Origin: Variovorax sp. V93
GTDB lineage: Bacteria; Pseudomonadota; Gammaproteobacteria; Burkholderiales; Burkholderiaceae_C
Assembly: GCF_041154485.1 (NCBI RefSeq)
Contig: NZ_AP028669.1
Coordinates: forward strand, 2,232,001-2,296,000
Length of the DNA: 64,000 nt
Reading direction: 5' to 3'
The translations under genes and the position numbers were made by a program. How positions within the stretch are numbered: the first letter of the stretch is position 1; each line of letters opens with the position of its first letter. The notes below the pieces were generated by a model, which searched no databases, was not told the origin of the DNA, and worked only from the letters and a program-made list of their open reading frames with translations. This document shows, in pieces, positions 26,202-35,624 of this stretch.

Positions 26202-27929
26202 TCAGGAGTGCCCGTCCACCCGCATCTGAAAGAGGAAGTAGGGCGGAATGCAGGCTCCGCGGCCTTCGGGCTGGTCCTCGGCCCGGGCGCAGATGAAGTC
26301 GTCGCGGCAGGGCTGCTGCGCCGAGCAGCTGCGCAGGTTGCCGGGCCGCGTGTGCCTGCCCAGGCATTCGCCGAAAGGCCGGTTCGCAGCCAGGCACTGG
26401 TTGAAATCGCTGAGGATGGCGATGCCACCGCAGGTGCCGTTCCTGTCCAGCGGATCGCACGGGCCCGAGCACATGCCGCCGGGAAAGCCGACCGAGGTTT
26501 TCTCGCACACGGAGTGCGCGCCTTCGCAGGCGACGCGCGGCAGTTTCTCGGCGCGGTCCAGCCACGGGTTGGCCGACTGTGTGATGCGGGTGGGCTCGCA
26601 GCTTGCGCCGACCGTGGCTTTCTCCGGTGCGGCGTCCGTGACCTCCGGTTCGGCGAGGGGCCGGAACGGATCGGGCTGCGGCGCGGACAGCGCGGCGTGC
26701 ACATAGCGGCCGCGCCGCGCCAGTTCGTCCTGCAGGTGTGGCGAATGCGGCAGCGCGAGTGCGTTGCCCGCCGTGAAGGTGCGCGATGCGCCGCGCCGGT
26801 CGACGCCGAGCAGGTGAAAGCCCGCGACCGCGCGGCTCTGGTGGCAGCCCATGCAGCTGAGGTCGTCGAGGCGGCGCAGCAGAGCCTGCGGCGATGGCAG
26901 CGTGCGGCTGCCGGGCACGGCCTGCCATTCACCGGGCGGGAAGAGCTGTGCGAACGGCCGGTTCGCCAGCCGCGCAAGACCGCGCGGCGCCACCGAGATG
27001 GCCTCGGTCGCCAGGAACTTCTCGGGAATTTGCAGGGTGGCCTCGTCCAGCGCGCGCAGGTTGTCGGGCTGCTGCAGCCACTGCCGCAGCTCCTTGCGCA
27101 GCGGGGCATCGGCCTTGAGCCGCGCGACATCGGGGGTGTTCTCGAGCGGCGCCACGTCGAAGCGCCGCGTGCCGGCATTCCAGCGGAACGCACGCAGCAT
27201 GTATTCCGCATGGCCGCCGAGATCGGGCCGTACCGCCGAGGGCCAGCGCACGCTCTGCAGGTTGGTGGTGATCTGCGCGATGCGTGCGGACGCGAGGCGC
27301 TGCGGCGCCAGCGGACCGTCGGCCGACACCAGCCAGCGGCCGAGCGCCTCGTCCTGCATCGAGGGCTGCGGCGGTTGCCAGCGCCGCGCGGTGCTCGCGC
27401 AGCTGCCGTCGGCATCGGGCGCATCGCCGCGCAGTTCCACGTTGACGGTCATCGGCAGGCGCGACTGCATCGCGGCGGTGCGGTAGGCGAGCCGGTACAC
27501 CAGCCGCGTCTCGCCGCAGGCGCCGCGCTGAAACGGCCGGCGGTCCATGCGGTTGGCGACGCCCACCAGCTCGAAGAATGCGTCGGGGCTCGCCAGCCAG
27601 CGCGCATCGAACAGCCGGTGCGGATAGCGCGAGATGCCGACGCCGGCCTGCCGGTCGCTGCGCTGGATGCGCGCGATGCTGTCGCCGAGCGGCGTGGCGA
27701 TGGATTGCCACGCCGGCGTGCGCATCAGCACCTGGTTGTTCGCGATGCCGTCGGCTGAAGCGGGTGCGTCGCCGATCCAGTGGGCGAAGCCGGCGCCGGA
27801 TTTCTCGGCGGCCTGCAGGGCCGCCGGCGAGGTGACGAGAAGCACGGGGTCGGCCGCGCGCGCGGCGGGCGCGGCGAGAGCGAGTGCCAGCGCAAGGCCG
27901 GCGGGCAGGCAGTGGTCGAGGAGCGGCAC
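26202..27929 (-). CDS. Exported cysteine-rich protein with one c-type haem motif, function unknown
   Basis: 575 residues if started at GTG 27929, which gives a good signal peptide (CLPAGLALALALAAPAARAAD). The longer frame would overlap the transporter gene by about 110 bp with Arg-rich sequence and is rejected. A single CMGCH haem c site lies near residue 375. The last 130 residues hold about 12 Cys in a pattern suggesting several disulphides (for example GMCSGPCDPLDRNGTCGG and RSCSAQQPCRDDFIC). I do not recognise the family. It is 22 bp downstream of the dual ABC ATPase on the same strand, so it may be the last gene of that operon. A periplasmic redox role is the most that can be inferred. 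Confidence 0.65.
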   Translation of the reverse strand: MPLLDHCLPAGLALALALAAPAARAADPVLLVTSPAALQAAEKSGAGFAHWIGDAPASADGIANNQVLMRTPAWQSIATPLGDSIARIQRSDRQAGVGISRYPHRLFDARWLASPDAFFELVGVANRMDRRPFQRGACGETRLVYRLAYRTAAMQSRLPMTVNVELRGDAPDADGSCASTARRWQPPQPSMQDEALGRWLVSADGPLAPQRLASARIAQITTNLQSVRWPSAVRPDLGGHAEYMLRAFRWNAGTRRFDVAPLENTPDVARLKADAPLRKELRQWLQQPDNLRALDEATLQIPEKFLATEAISVAPRGLARLANRPFAQLFPPGEWQAVPGSRTLPSPQALLRRLDDLSCMGCHQSRAVAGFHLLGVDRRGASRTFTAGNALALPHSPHLQDELARRGRYVHAALSAPQPDPFRPLAEPEVTDAAPEKATVGASCEPTRITQSANPWLDRAEKLPRVACEGAHSVCEKTSVGFPGGMCSGPCDPLDRNGTCGGIAILSDFNQCLAANRPFGECLGRHTRPGNLRSCSAQQPCRDDFICARAEDQPEGRGACIPPYFLFQMRVDGHS

Positions 27930-27951
27930 GCCGGCGATTGTGCCGCGCCGC

Positions 27952-29619
27952 TCACGCGAAGACTTTCTCGGCGCAGGGTTCCGCTTCGGGCGGTGCGAGC
28001 GAGGCCAGCGGCCGCGGCGTGGCCTCGAGCAATGCCCGCGTGTAGCCATGGCGCGGTGCATCGAACACCGCGTCGCGCGTGCCCTGTTCCACGATGCGGC
28101 CGCGTTCCATCACGATGACGCGGTCGGCAATCTGCTCCACTGCGGCCAGGTCGTGGCTGACGAACAGGCAGGCGAAGCCGTGGTGCGCCTGCAGGCTCTG
28201 GAACAGGCGCAGCACCTGGGCCTGGATGGTCATGTCGAGGGCCGAGACGGGTTCGTCCGCCACCACGAAAGCCGGGCGCCTGACCAGGGCGCGCGCAATC
28301 GCCACCCGCTGGCGCTGGCCGCCGGAGAGTTCGTGGGGATAGCGTGCGCCGAGTGGGCCGAGACCCACTTCGTCGAGCGTTTCATGCACACGGCGCGCGC
28401 GCGCCGGGGCATCGAGTTCGGGCAGATGGCGCAGCGGTTCGGCCACGATCTCGTGCACGCGCATGCGCGGGTCGAGCGAGGAGAACGGGTCCTGGAACAC
28501 GAGTTGGCACGCCAGGCGGAAGCGGTGCAGCGCCGCGCGGCCGGCGCTGCGCACGTCTTCGCCGCGAAACAGGATCTGGCCGCCTTGCGACGCCGCCAGC
28601 CGCAGGATCGCGCGGCCGAGCGTGGTCTTGCCCGAGCCGCTGCCGCCCACCAGCGCGACCATCTCGCCCGGATGGATGTCGAGGTCGAGCGAATCGATCA
28701 CGCGCTGCGGCGGGTGGCGCCTGAACAGGCCCGCGCGTGCGCCGGGGTAGCTCACGCTCAGGCCGCGCACCTGCAGCAGCGGCGGTTGCTGCGCGGCGGC
28801 AGCCTTTGCCTTCGCATCCTGCCGGCGCGGCAGCGCATCGACCAGCTTGCGGGTGTAGGGCTGCTGCGGCGCGACGAGGATGCCGGGCACGTGGCCGGTC
28901 TCGACCAGCCGGCCTTTCTCCAGCACGATGGCGCGCTGCGCATAGCGGCCCACCAGGCCCAGGTTGTGGGTGATCAGCAGCACGGCCGTGCCCTGGTCCC
29001 TCGCAAGGCCGACCATCAGGTCGAGCACCTCGCGCTGGCTCAGCGTGTCGAGCGCGGTGGTTGGCTCGTCGGCGATCAGCAGGCGCGGCTTCAGCAGCAT
29101 CACGCTGGCCAGCATGATGCGCTGGCGCATGCCGCCCGAGAACTCGTGCGGGTAGGCGTTCATGCAGCGCTCGGGCTCGGGTATCTGCACGCGGCGCAGC
29201 ATGTCGAGGCAGCGCGTGCGAATCTCGGCTGCCGAAAGCGCGGTGTGCATGCGCAGGCCTTCGGCCATCTGCTCGCCGATGCGGTGCACCGGGTTGAGCG
29301 ACACCATCGGCTCCTGGAACACCATGCCGATGCCGGGCCCGCGGATCGGGCGCATCGCCTTCACGTCGCGCGTGGCCAGGTCTTCGCCGTCGAACACGAT
29401 GCGGCCGCCGGTTTGCGCGATGCCCGGCGGCAGCAACTGCAGGATGGCGCGCGCGGCCATGGTCTTGCCGCTGCCCGATTCGCCCACCACCGCGAGGAAC
29501 TCGCCCGCATGCACGTCGAACGAGAGGTCGTGCACCAGCGCCTGCGCGCCTCCGCGCAGTTCGATCTTCAGTTGCTGGACCGAGAGCACCGGCTGTGCGG
29601 TTGGCAATGCGGCACTCAT
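27952..29619 (-). CDS. Dipeptide/oligopeptide-type ABC transporter, fused dual ATPase (DppD-DppF type)
   Basis: 555 residues containing two complete nucleotide-binding domains. The first has Walker A GESGSGKT near residue 45, signature FSGGMRQR and LLIADEPTTALD. The second has GGSGSGKTT near 345, LSGGQRQR and FVVADEPVSALD. Both belong to the OppD/OppF class. The single-chain arrangement resembles YejF or GsiA. ATG 29619 overlaps the stop of the upstream permease (ATGA); the longer frame beyond it is antisense-like and rejected. It energises the transporter formed with the next two permeases and the binding protein. Confidence 0.94.
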   Translation of the reverse strand: MSAALPTAQPVLSVQQLKIELRGGAQALVHDLSFDVHAGEFLAVVGESGSGKTMAARAILQLLPPGIAQTGGRIVFDGEDLATRDVKAMRPIRGPGIGMVFQEPMVSLNPVHRIGEQMAEGLRMHTALSAAEIRTRCLDMLRRVQIPEPERCMNAYPHEFSGGMRQRIMLASVMLLKPRLLIADEPTTALDTLSQREVLDLMVGLARDQGTAVLLITHNLGLVGRYAQRAIVLEKGRLVETGHVPGILVAPQQPYTRKLVDALPRRQDAKAKAAAAQQPPLLQVRGLSVSYPGARAGLFRRHPPQRVIDSLDLDIHPGEMVALVGGSGSGKTTLGRAILRLAASQGGQILFRGEDVRSAGRAALHRFRLACQLVFQDPFSSLDPRMRVHEIVAEPLRHLPELDAPARARRVHETLDEVGLGPLGARYPHELSGGQRQRVAIARALVRRPAFVVADEPVSALDMTIQAQVLRLFQSLQAHHGFACLFVSHDLAAVEQIADRVIVMERGRIVEQGTRDAVFDAPRHGYTRALLEATPRPLASLAPPEAEPCAEKVFA

Positions 29620-30428
29620 GATTTCTCCGTCCGTGGATCGAGCCGGTCGCGCAGCGATTCGCCCAGCAGGTTGATGCCCAGCAGCGTGAGCGCGATGCAC
29701 AGGCCCGGCACGATGCACAGCCATACGGCGGAGGCCATGTAGGGCCGCGCGCTCGAGAGCATGTTGCCCCAGGTGGGGGCCGGCGGCGGCACGCCCAGGC
29801 CGAGGAAGCTCAGTGCGCTTTCCGACAGCAGCACCCAGCCGAACATGCTGGTGGCGAGCACCGCGACGGGTGCAATGCAGTTGGGCAGCACGTGGCGCCA
29901 CATGGTGTAGGCCTCGGAGTTGCCGATCATGCGCGAGGCCTCGACGTACTCGCGCTCGCGCAGCGACAGCACCGTGCCCCGCACCACACGCACCACCGAA
30001 GGGGCATAGGCCAGGCTCAGCGCCAGCACGATGCCCCACTGGTTGGCGCCGACGATCACCATCACGCCCAGCGCCAGCAGCAGGCCCGGAAAGGCCAGCA
30101 GCGCATCGTTGAGTGCCATGAGCACGCGGTCGGTCCAGCCGCGCAGGAACCCCGCGACCACGCCCGCGAGCAGGCCGATGGAGGTGGCCAGCACCACCGT
30201 GAGCAGCGCGACCAGGCAGCTGGTGGAAGCGGCGCGCATGGCGCGGCTGGCCACGTCGCGGCCGAACTCGTCGGTGCCCAGCCAGTGCACGGTCGAAGGC
30301 GGCTGCAGCTTGCTGCGCAGGTCGATGCCCAGCGGGTTGTAGGGGGTCCACACCGCGGCCACCAGCGCCATGGCCAGGAGCCCGGCCACGAGCGCGCCGC
30401 CGATGAGGGTATGCGTCTTGAATTTCAT
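29616..30428 (-). CDS. ABC transporter permease, DppC/OppC type
   Basis: 270 residues with about six membrane helices. N-terminal cytoplasmic start, then PPSTVHWLGTDEFGRDVASR, the OppC hallmark, at residues 43-62. The inner-membrane EAA loop is EASRMIGNSEAYTMWRHVLPNC, and LLSESALSFLGLGVPPPAPTWGNML follows. ATG 30428 overlaps the preceding stop by one base (TGATG). It pairs with the DppB-type permease encoded just upstream. Confidence 0.95.
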   Translation of the reverse strand: MKFKTHTLIGGALVAGLLAMALVAAVWTPYNPLGIDLRSKLQPPSTVHWLGTDEFGRDVASRAMRAASTSCLVALLTVVLATSIGLLAGVVAGFLRGWTDRVLMALNDALLAFPGLLLALGVMVIVGANQWGIVLALSLAYAPSVVRVVRGTVLSLREREYVEASRMIGNSEAYTMWRHVLPNCIAPVAVLATSMFGWVLLSESALSFLGLGVPPPAPTWGNMLSSARPYMASAVWLCIVPGLCIALTLLGINLLGESLRDRLDPRTEKS

Positions 30429-31372
30429 CACTGCACGGACACTCGCGGATCGAACAAGGGGTAGCACATGTCCACGATCAGGTTGATGGCCACGTAGATG
30501 CAGGCCGTGAACAGCAGGCAGCCCTGCAGCACCGGATAGTCGCGCGCGAAGATCGAATCGATCATCAGGCGGCCGAGGCCGGGCAGGGTGAACACGGTCT
30601 CGAGCACGGCGATGCCGCTGAGCAGGTGGCCCAGGATCAGCCCGATCATGGTGAGCGTGGGATTGAAGGCGTTGGGCAGCACGTGGCGGCGCAGCACCTG
30701 GCTCTCCGGCACGCCCTTGGCGCGGGCATGCGTCACGTATTCCAGCCGCAGGATCTCGATGGTGCTGGCACGCGACATCCGCGTGAGCACACCGGTTTCG
30801 ACCAGCGCGAGCGTGGCCACCGGAAGAATCACATAGAGCAGCCCCTGCGTGAAGTTCTCCGCCATCGGCACGTAGCCGACCACGGGCAGCCAGCCCAGGT
30901 ACTGGCCGAAGAACATGAGCAGCAGCAGGCCGAGCCAGAAGCTCGGCACCGAGAGCATCAGCGTGGAGGCGCCGACGATGGCCAGGTCGGCCGCGCGGTC
31001 CTTGCGCCAGGCGGCGACCAGGCCGGCGGGCACGGCGATGAGCGTGGCAATGGCCACGGCCGCCAGCACGATCACCGCGCTGACCTGGAAGCGTTCCAGG
31101 ATCAGCGGCAGCACCGGCAGGCCGTTGGTGGTCGACACGCCAAGGTCGCCGGCCAGCGCATGGCGCAGCCAGACCAGAAACTGCGCCGGCAGCGGCTGGT
31201 CCAGGCCCATCTGGCGGCGCATGAGATCGAGTTGCGCCGGATCGGCACCTTCGCCCAGCATGAGCTGGACCGGATCGCCGGGAATCAGCCGCATCAATGT
31301 GAAGACCGCGACGGCGACCAGCAGCAGCGTCGGGATCGTCATCGCGACCCGGCGCAACAGATAAGCGAGCAT
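30428..31372 (-). CDS. ABC transporter permease, DppB/OppB type
   Basis: 314 residues beginning MLAYLLRRVAMTIPTLLLVAVAVFTLMRLIPGDPV, the standard OppB N-terminus. Six membrane helices follow, with the EAA loop HARAKGVPESQVLRRHVLPNAFNP and the C-terminal DYPVLQGCLLFTACIYVAINLIVD block. It begins 12 bp after the binding-protein gene. Confidence 0.95.
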   Translation of the reverse strand: MLAYLLRRVAMTIPTLLLVAVAVFTLMRLIPGDPVQLMLGEGADPAQLDLMRRQMGLDQPLPAQFLVWLRHALAGDLGVSTTNGLPVLPLILERFQVSAVIVLAAVAIATLIAVPAGLVAAWRKDRAADLAIVGASTLMLSVPSFWLGLLLLMFFGQYLGWLPVVGYVPMAENFTQGLLYVILPVATLALVETGVLTRMSRASTIEILRLEYVTHARAKGVPESQVLRRHVLPNAFNPTLTMIGLILGHLLSGIAVLETVFTLPGLGRLMIDSIFARDYPVLQGCLLFTACIYVAINLIVDMCYPLFDPRVSVQ

Positions 31373-31384
31373 GGTGGCCTGGCC

Positions 31385-33010
31385 TCAGGAGCGGGCGTCG
31401 AGCCGCACGTTCCAGAACCGCGGCTTGGCAGGGGCCCAGCCCTTGAAGCCCGTCACGCTCTTGCGCATGGCCGTGGCATCGCTGGCGTTGAAGAGCACCA
31501 CCATCGGCACGTCCTGCAGCATCTGGCGATGCATCTCGTCGAACAGGCTCTGGCGCCGCGCCTTGTCGCTCGCGGTCATCGATTCGGCGAGCCGGGTTTG
31601 CGCAAAGGCGCTGTCCCACACCTTGCGCGGCTGGCTTGCCTTGGGCCCCGACACCATTTCGTAGTTGAGCGAGGGATCGATGCGCGCCGAATAGATGAAG
31701 GCCATGGCCTGGTACTGGCCCTTGGTGTAGCGGTCGAGCTGGGTGGCCCAGTCGAGCACCTCGAGTTCGACGTTGATGCCGGCCTCGGCCGCCATCGCCT
31801 GCACCAGCACGGCGGCGGAGTAGAGCGCCTCGTAGCGCTTGTTGGCAAGCAGGCGGATCGGCTGCCCCCGGTAGCCCGCTTCGGCCAGCAGCTTCTTTGC
31901 CGCGCCCAGGTCGCGCTTGTAGCCGCTGGCCTGCGCCGGGCTGTAGTAGGGGCTGGACGAGGGCACCACCGAGTTGTTGACGGGCGAGAGGCCCTCGGTC
32001 ACGGTGCGCGCGATTTCAGGCGTGTCGAGTGCAAGGGCGAGCGCGCGGCGCACGCGCACGTCCTTCAGCACCGGGTCGGTGGTCTGCAGCAGCAGCGCCA
32101 CCATGCTCATCACGGGCGTGGTGTCGACGATCACGTCGCTGCGCCCGCGCATTTCGACCACGTCCGACGGGCTGGGGCTCAGGAAGGCATCGATGCCGCC
32201 GCTGTAGAGCGCGGCCTTCGCGGCCGCCGAGTCGGGAATGACGGCGAAGCGCAGGTTCTCGATCTCGGCCTTCTTGCCGCCGGTGTATCCGTCGCGCGGT
32301 TCGGCGCGCGAGACGTAGCCTTCGAAGCGCGTCAGCTCCACGTACTGGCCGCGCTTCCATTCCTTGATCCGGTACGGACCCGTGCCCACGGGTTCCTTCC
32401 ACTGGCCGTCGGCGCCTGCCGAGCTGCGGTGCAGCACCGCGGCGCTGCCGCAGTCGGGGCGCGCCATCATCGGCAGGAAGAGGCTGCTCGCGCGCTCGAG
32501 CTTGAAGACCACCGTCTTCGGATTGGGCGCCTCGATCGACAGCACCTTGGTCATTCCCTTGCCGTCGAACTCGGACAGGCAGCGCCAGCCGCTGGTGGGC
32601 TTCAGGTAGCGCTGCCAGCTCCATACCACGTCGTCCGCGGCGAGCGTGGCGCCGTTGTGGAACTTGACGCCGTCGCGCAGCGTGAAGGTGTAGGTGAGCC
32701 CGTCGGCCGAGGTGTCGATGCGGCTTGCCAGCATGGGGCCGACGGAAGTGTCTTCGCGCAGCGCGACCAGGCCCTCGACCACGTGCAGCAGCACGTTGTC
32801 GGTGTTGTCGTCGCGGTTGCCGCCGGGGTCGGTGGAACGGATGTCGGAGTTGATCTGTATGCGCAGCGTCTGGCCGGCGCCGTTCTGGGCCAGGGCCGAA
32901 GCCGTCGCCCAGAGGCACAGGCCCGCGGCGGCGATGCGCATCGGCCAGCGCAGGCGCGGGCGTGCAAGAGGCGCCGCCTTGGCGGCCGGGCGGGGTCGGG
33001 GCAGTTTCAT
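31385..33010 (-). CDS. ABC transporter substrate-binding protein, DppA/OppA family (SBP_bac_5)
   Basis: 541 residues. The start ATG 33010 follows AGGAGTG. A basic N-terminus and hydrophobic stretch end near ALAQN. Family blocks are DNVLLHVVEGLVALRED, LTYTFTLRDGVKFHNGATLAADDVVWSWQRY, PVGTGPYRIKEW and LKDVRVRRALALALD. It delivers a peptide-like or other amide-bearing ligand to the permease pair. Specificity is not readable, but the adjacent C45 hydrolase and aminotransferase point to an N-acylated amine or amino acid. Confidence 0.94.
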   Translation of the reverse strand: MKLPRPRPAAKAAPLARPRLRWPMRIAAAGLCLWATASALAQNGAGQTLRIQINSDIRSTDPGGNRDDNTDNVLLHVVEGLVALREDTSVGPMLASRIDTSADGLTYTFTLRDGVKFHNGATLAADDVVWSWQRYLKPTSGWRCLSEFDGKGMTKVLSIEAPNPKTVVFKLERASSLFLPMMARPDCGSAAVLHRSSAGADGQWKEPVGTGPYRIKEWKRGQYVELTRFEGYVSRAEPRDGYTGGKKAEIENLRFAVIPDSAAAKAALYSGGIDAFLSPSPSDVVEMRGRSDVIVDTTPVMSMVALLLQTTDPVLKDVRVRRALALALDTPEIARTVTEGLSPVNNSVVPSSSPYYSPAQASGYKRDLGAAKKLLAEAGYRGQPIRLLANKRYEALYSAAVLVQAMAAEAGINVELEVLDWATQLDRYTKGQYQAMAFIYSARIDPSLNYEMVSGPKASQPRKVWDSAFAQTRLAESMTASDKARRQSLFDEMHRQMLQDVPMVVLFNASDATAMRKSVTGFKGWAPAKPRFWNVRLDARS

Positions 33011-33044
33011 GGAAACACTCCTGGCGAGGGCTGGGCGTGGCATG

Positions 33045-34145
33045 TCAGAGGGAATACTCGGTGAACCGGTGGGCCTTGAAGGGAGCCGGTGCGATACGCA
33101 TCCTGCGTGCCGCCGGGTCCATGACGATGGTGGCCACTGTGGCCGACGACGCACCCCCGGGGCCCGCGCTCGGGCTGCGGCACACGGCGCGCGGTGCGCC
33201 GAAGCGGTCCTGCAGCGCGTCGAGCACGTCCTGCTCGGTGAGGTCGCCCGCGCGCTTGTGCAGCGCCTCGGTCACCCGCCGGTCGCGGTAGAGCGAGTCG
33301 GGCGTGGTTTCCAGGCTGCGGTCCACCACGCGTGCCAGCGCGGCTGCCGTCTTGAAGTGGTTGGCGTGCACCAGGATGCCGTTCTCGGGCTGTTGCCAGA
33401 AGACCTGTTCGGGGCAGGTTTCCAGGCTCACCGCCTCACCCTCCGCGTGCGTGAGGATCATGTTGTTGGAGATCGAGCGCGCCGTGCGGCACACCACGCC
33501 CAGCGCATTGGCATAGAGCTCCGACTGCAGGATGCCGCGGCGGATCAGCGCCAGCGGCACGCCTTGCTGCCTGCCGTCGCCATCGGCCTTGATGAAGTTG
33601 CCCGTCACCGCGATGCCGGCACTGTTGAGCCCGGCGCGTGCAAGGGTGCCGGCTTCGGCGAAGGTCAGCATGGCCGGGCCCTTGGCGGGCTGGATGCGCA
33701 GCACCACGCCGAGCTCCAGGCTCTCGACGCGCCAGTCCCAGTTCTGCGCGTGGATGAGCCTGCCGTCGCGCGCGGCGGAGGGCATCACCACCACGCCGGT
33801 GCAGCCGTCGGGCGGCTCGGTGGCTTCGAGCTGCGCAAAGGCATAGAGCATCTCGCTGCGCGCATTGAGCGCGATGATGTCCTCGGCCGGGACGCCCGCG
33901 CCTTCGGCCACGCCCTCGATCTCGCGCAGCATGCCGGCGTCGAAGGCCTCGATCACCGGCATGAAGCGGCGTGCGAGCGCGCGGGTGCGGTCCCAGCCGA
34001 GGCCCACGCGTTCGAAGGCCAGCCGATAGGTCCGCAGGCTCAGGTCGATGCGGTCGCCGGCCGCGCGGCCGTACTGCTGGCCGCACTGGCGCGCGTCGCC
34101 TTCGATGTCGTAGAGGGGGAATGATTCGATGTTGTCCATGTTCAT
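33045..34145 (-). CDS. C45-family autoproteolytic acyltransferase/hydrolase (isopenicillin N acyltransferase-like)
   Basis: 366 residues. The family pattern is clear: YGRAAGDRI near 25-33, EIEGVAEGAGVPAEDIIALNARSEM near 75-99, and then DGCTGVVV with Cys115. Cys115 is the expected self-cleavage point and N-terminal nucleophile. Later blocks are HAQNWDW and LTFAEAGTLARAGLNSAGIAVTGN. Such Ntn hydrolases hydrolyse or transfer acyl groups from amides. The first ATG (34145) overlaps the aminotransferase stop (ATGA), so the two are coupled. It probably deacylates the compound brought in by the adjacent ABC transporter. Confidence 0.88.
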   Translation of the reverse strand: MNMDNIESFPLYDIEGDARQCGQQYGRAAGDRIDLSLRTYRLAFERVGLGWDRTRALARRFMPVIEAFDAGMLREIEGVAEGAGVPAEDIIALNARSEMLYAFAQLEATEPPDGCTGVVVMPSAARDGRLIHAQNWDWRVESLELGVVLRIQPAKGPAMLTFAEAGTLARAGLNSAGIAVTGNFIKADGDGRQQGVPLALIRRGILQSELYANALGVVCRTARSISNNMILTHAEGEAVSLETCPEQVFWQQPENGILVHANHFKTAAALARVVDRSLETTPDSLYRDRRVTEALHKRAGDLTEQDVLDALQDRFGAPRAVCRSPSAGPGGASSATVATIVMDPAARRMRIAPAPFKAHRFTEYSL

Positions 34146-35527
34146 GCTTCCTTGTCCGTCGGGCGCGCAGTCTGCGCGATGGCTGTGCGCAGGGCATCCA
34201 CGATCTGCCCGATGTGTTCGCGCCCGATCGTGAGCGGCGGCGAGAGCGCGATGGTGTCTCCCACCGAGCGCACCAGCACGCCCAGCTCGACGCATTGCTG
34301 CGCCACCGCCTGCGCGTGCGTGCCCGGACCGTCGGCCCAGGCCTGCAGCTCGATGCCGCCGAGCAGGCCCGTGTTGCGAATGTCGATCACGCCCGGCAGG
34401 CCGCGCAGGCCATGGATTGCGTCCTCGAAGAAAGGCGAGAGCGCTGCCGCCTGCGCGATGAGCCCGTCTTCGGTGTAGGCGTCCAGCGTGGCCATCGCGG
34501 CCGCGCAGGCCAGCGGATGGCCCGAATAGGTGTAGCCGTGCGAGAGCTCGATGGCGCCGACGCTTCCCTGCATGAAGGCGTCGTGGATTCCGTCGCGCAT
34601 CAGCACGGCGCCCATCGGCACGGCGCCGTTCGTGAGGCCCTTGGCAGCGGTGATGAGGTCTGGCGTCACGCCGAACAGATCGGCCGCGAAGTTGGCGCCG
34701 AGGCGGCCGAAGCCGGTGATGACTTCGTCGAAGATCAGCAGCACGCCGTGCCGGTCGCAGATTTCGCGCAGGCGCTTCAGGTAGCCGCGCGGCGGCGGCA
34801 GCACGCCGGTCGATCCGGCCACGGGCTCGACGATCACCGCGGCCACGGTCGAGGCGTCGTGCAGCGCAAACAGGGCTTCGAGCGCATCGGCCTTGTCGAT
34901 GCCGTGCTCGGGCTCTCCGCGCGAGAACGCATTGCGCACGAGGTCGTGCGTGTGGGGCAGGTGGTCCACGCCATTGAGCAGCGGCCCGAAAGTGCTGCGC
35001 TGGCGGCCGATGCCGCCCACCGAGATACCGCCGAACCCCACGCCGTGATAGGCGCGCTCGCGGCCGATCAGGCGGTAGCGGCCTGCGTCGCCGCGCGCCC
35101 GGTGATAGGCCAGCGCGATCTTGAGCGCGGTGTCGACCGACTCCGAGCCGGAATTGGTGAAGAAGACGTGGTTCATGCCCTCGGGCGCGAACCGGGCGAG
35201 GCGCTGCGCGAGTTCGAAGGCCGCGGGATGGCCGATCTGGAAATTCGAGGCGTAGTCGAGCACGTCGATCTGCGCCCTCATGGCTGCGCTGACCCGCGGG
35301 TTGCGATGGCCGGCGTTCACGCACCAGAGGCCGGCGATGGCGTCGAGCACACGGCGGCCGTCGGCCAGGTCGTAGTGCAGGCCCTCGCCGCCGACGATCA
35401 GCCGCGGCGACTGCTTGAACTTGCGGTTGGGGGTGAAAGGCATCCAGAACGCGTCGAGCGAAGGCGCAATGCCGGTGGTCGGTGCGGCAGCGGCAGAGGA
35501 GGGGGGCAGGGTGTCGGCAAGGGCCAC
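34142..35527 (-). CDS. Class III PLP aminotransferase (omega-amino acid:pyruvate type)
   Basis: 461 residues. PLP Lys296 lies in LITAAKGLTNG, preceded by the cofactor Asp in LLIFDEVITGFGR. The N-terminal block FWMPFTPNRKFKQSPRLIVGGEG and the NSGSESVDTALKIALAYHR region are typical of beta-alanine/omega-amine:pyruvate transaminases. I chose GTG 35527 because GGAG lies 10 nt upstream; the longer frame has no plausible coding character. It is the first gene of the transporter operon, divergent from a GntR regulator. Its likely job is to transaminate the amine released by the C45 enzyme. Confidence 0.92.
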   Translation of the reverse strand: MALADTLPPSSAAAAPTTGIAPSLDAFWMPFTPNRKFKQSPRLIVGGEGLHYDLADGRRVLDAIAGLWCVNAGHRNPRVSAAMRAQIDVLDYASNFQIGHPAAFELAQRLARFAPEGMNHVFFTNSGSESVDTALKIALAYHRARGDAGRYRLIGRERAYHGVGFGGISVGGIGRQRSTFGPLLNGVDHLPHTHDLVRNAFSRGEPEHGIDKADALEALFALHDASTVAAVIVEPVAGSTGVLPPPRGYLKRLREICDRHGVLLIFDEVITGFGRLGANFAADLFGVTPDLITAAKGLTNGAVPMGAVLMRDGIHDAFMQGSVGAIELSHGYTYSGHPLACAAAMATLDAYTEDGLIAQAAALSPFFEDAIHGLRGLPGVIDIRNTGLLGGIELQAWADGPGTHAQAVAQQCVELGVLVRSVGDTIALSPPLTIGREHIGQIVDALRTAIAQTARPTDKEA

Positions 35528-35624
35528 GAGTAGGTTTCTCCGTTGGGAAACGACCCGGTGCCCGGGTCGCCGTGGGGCCGATCTTAGGAATGCAGATTGT
35601 ATTTTTGACGCAAGATGTACATGG

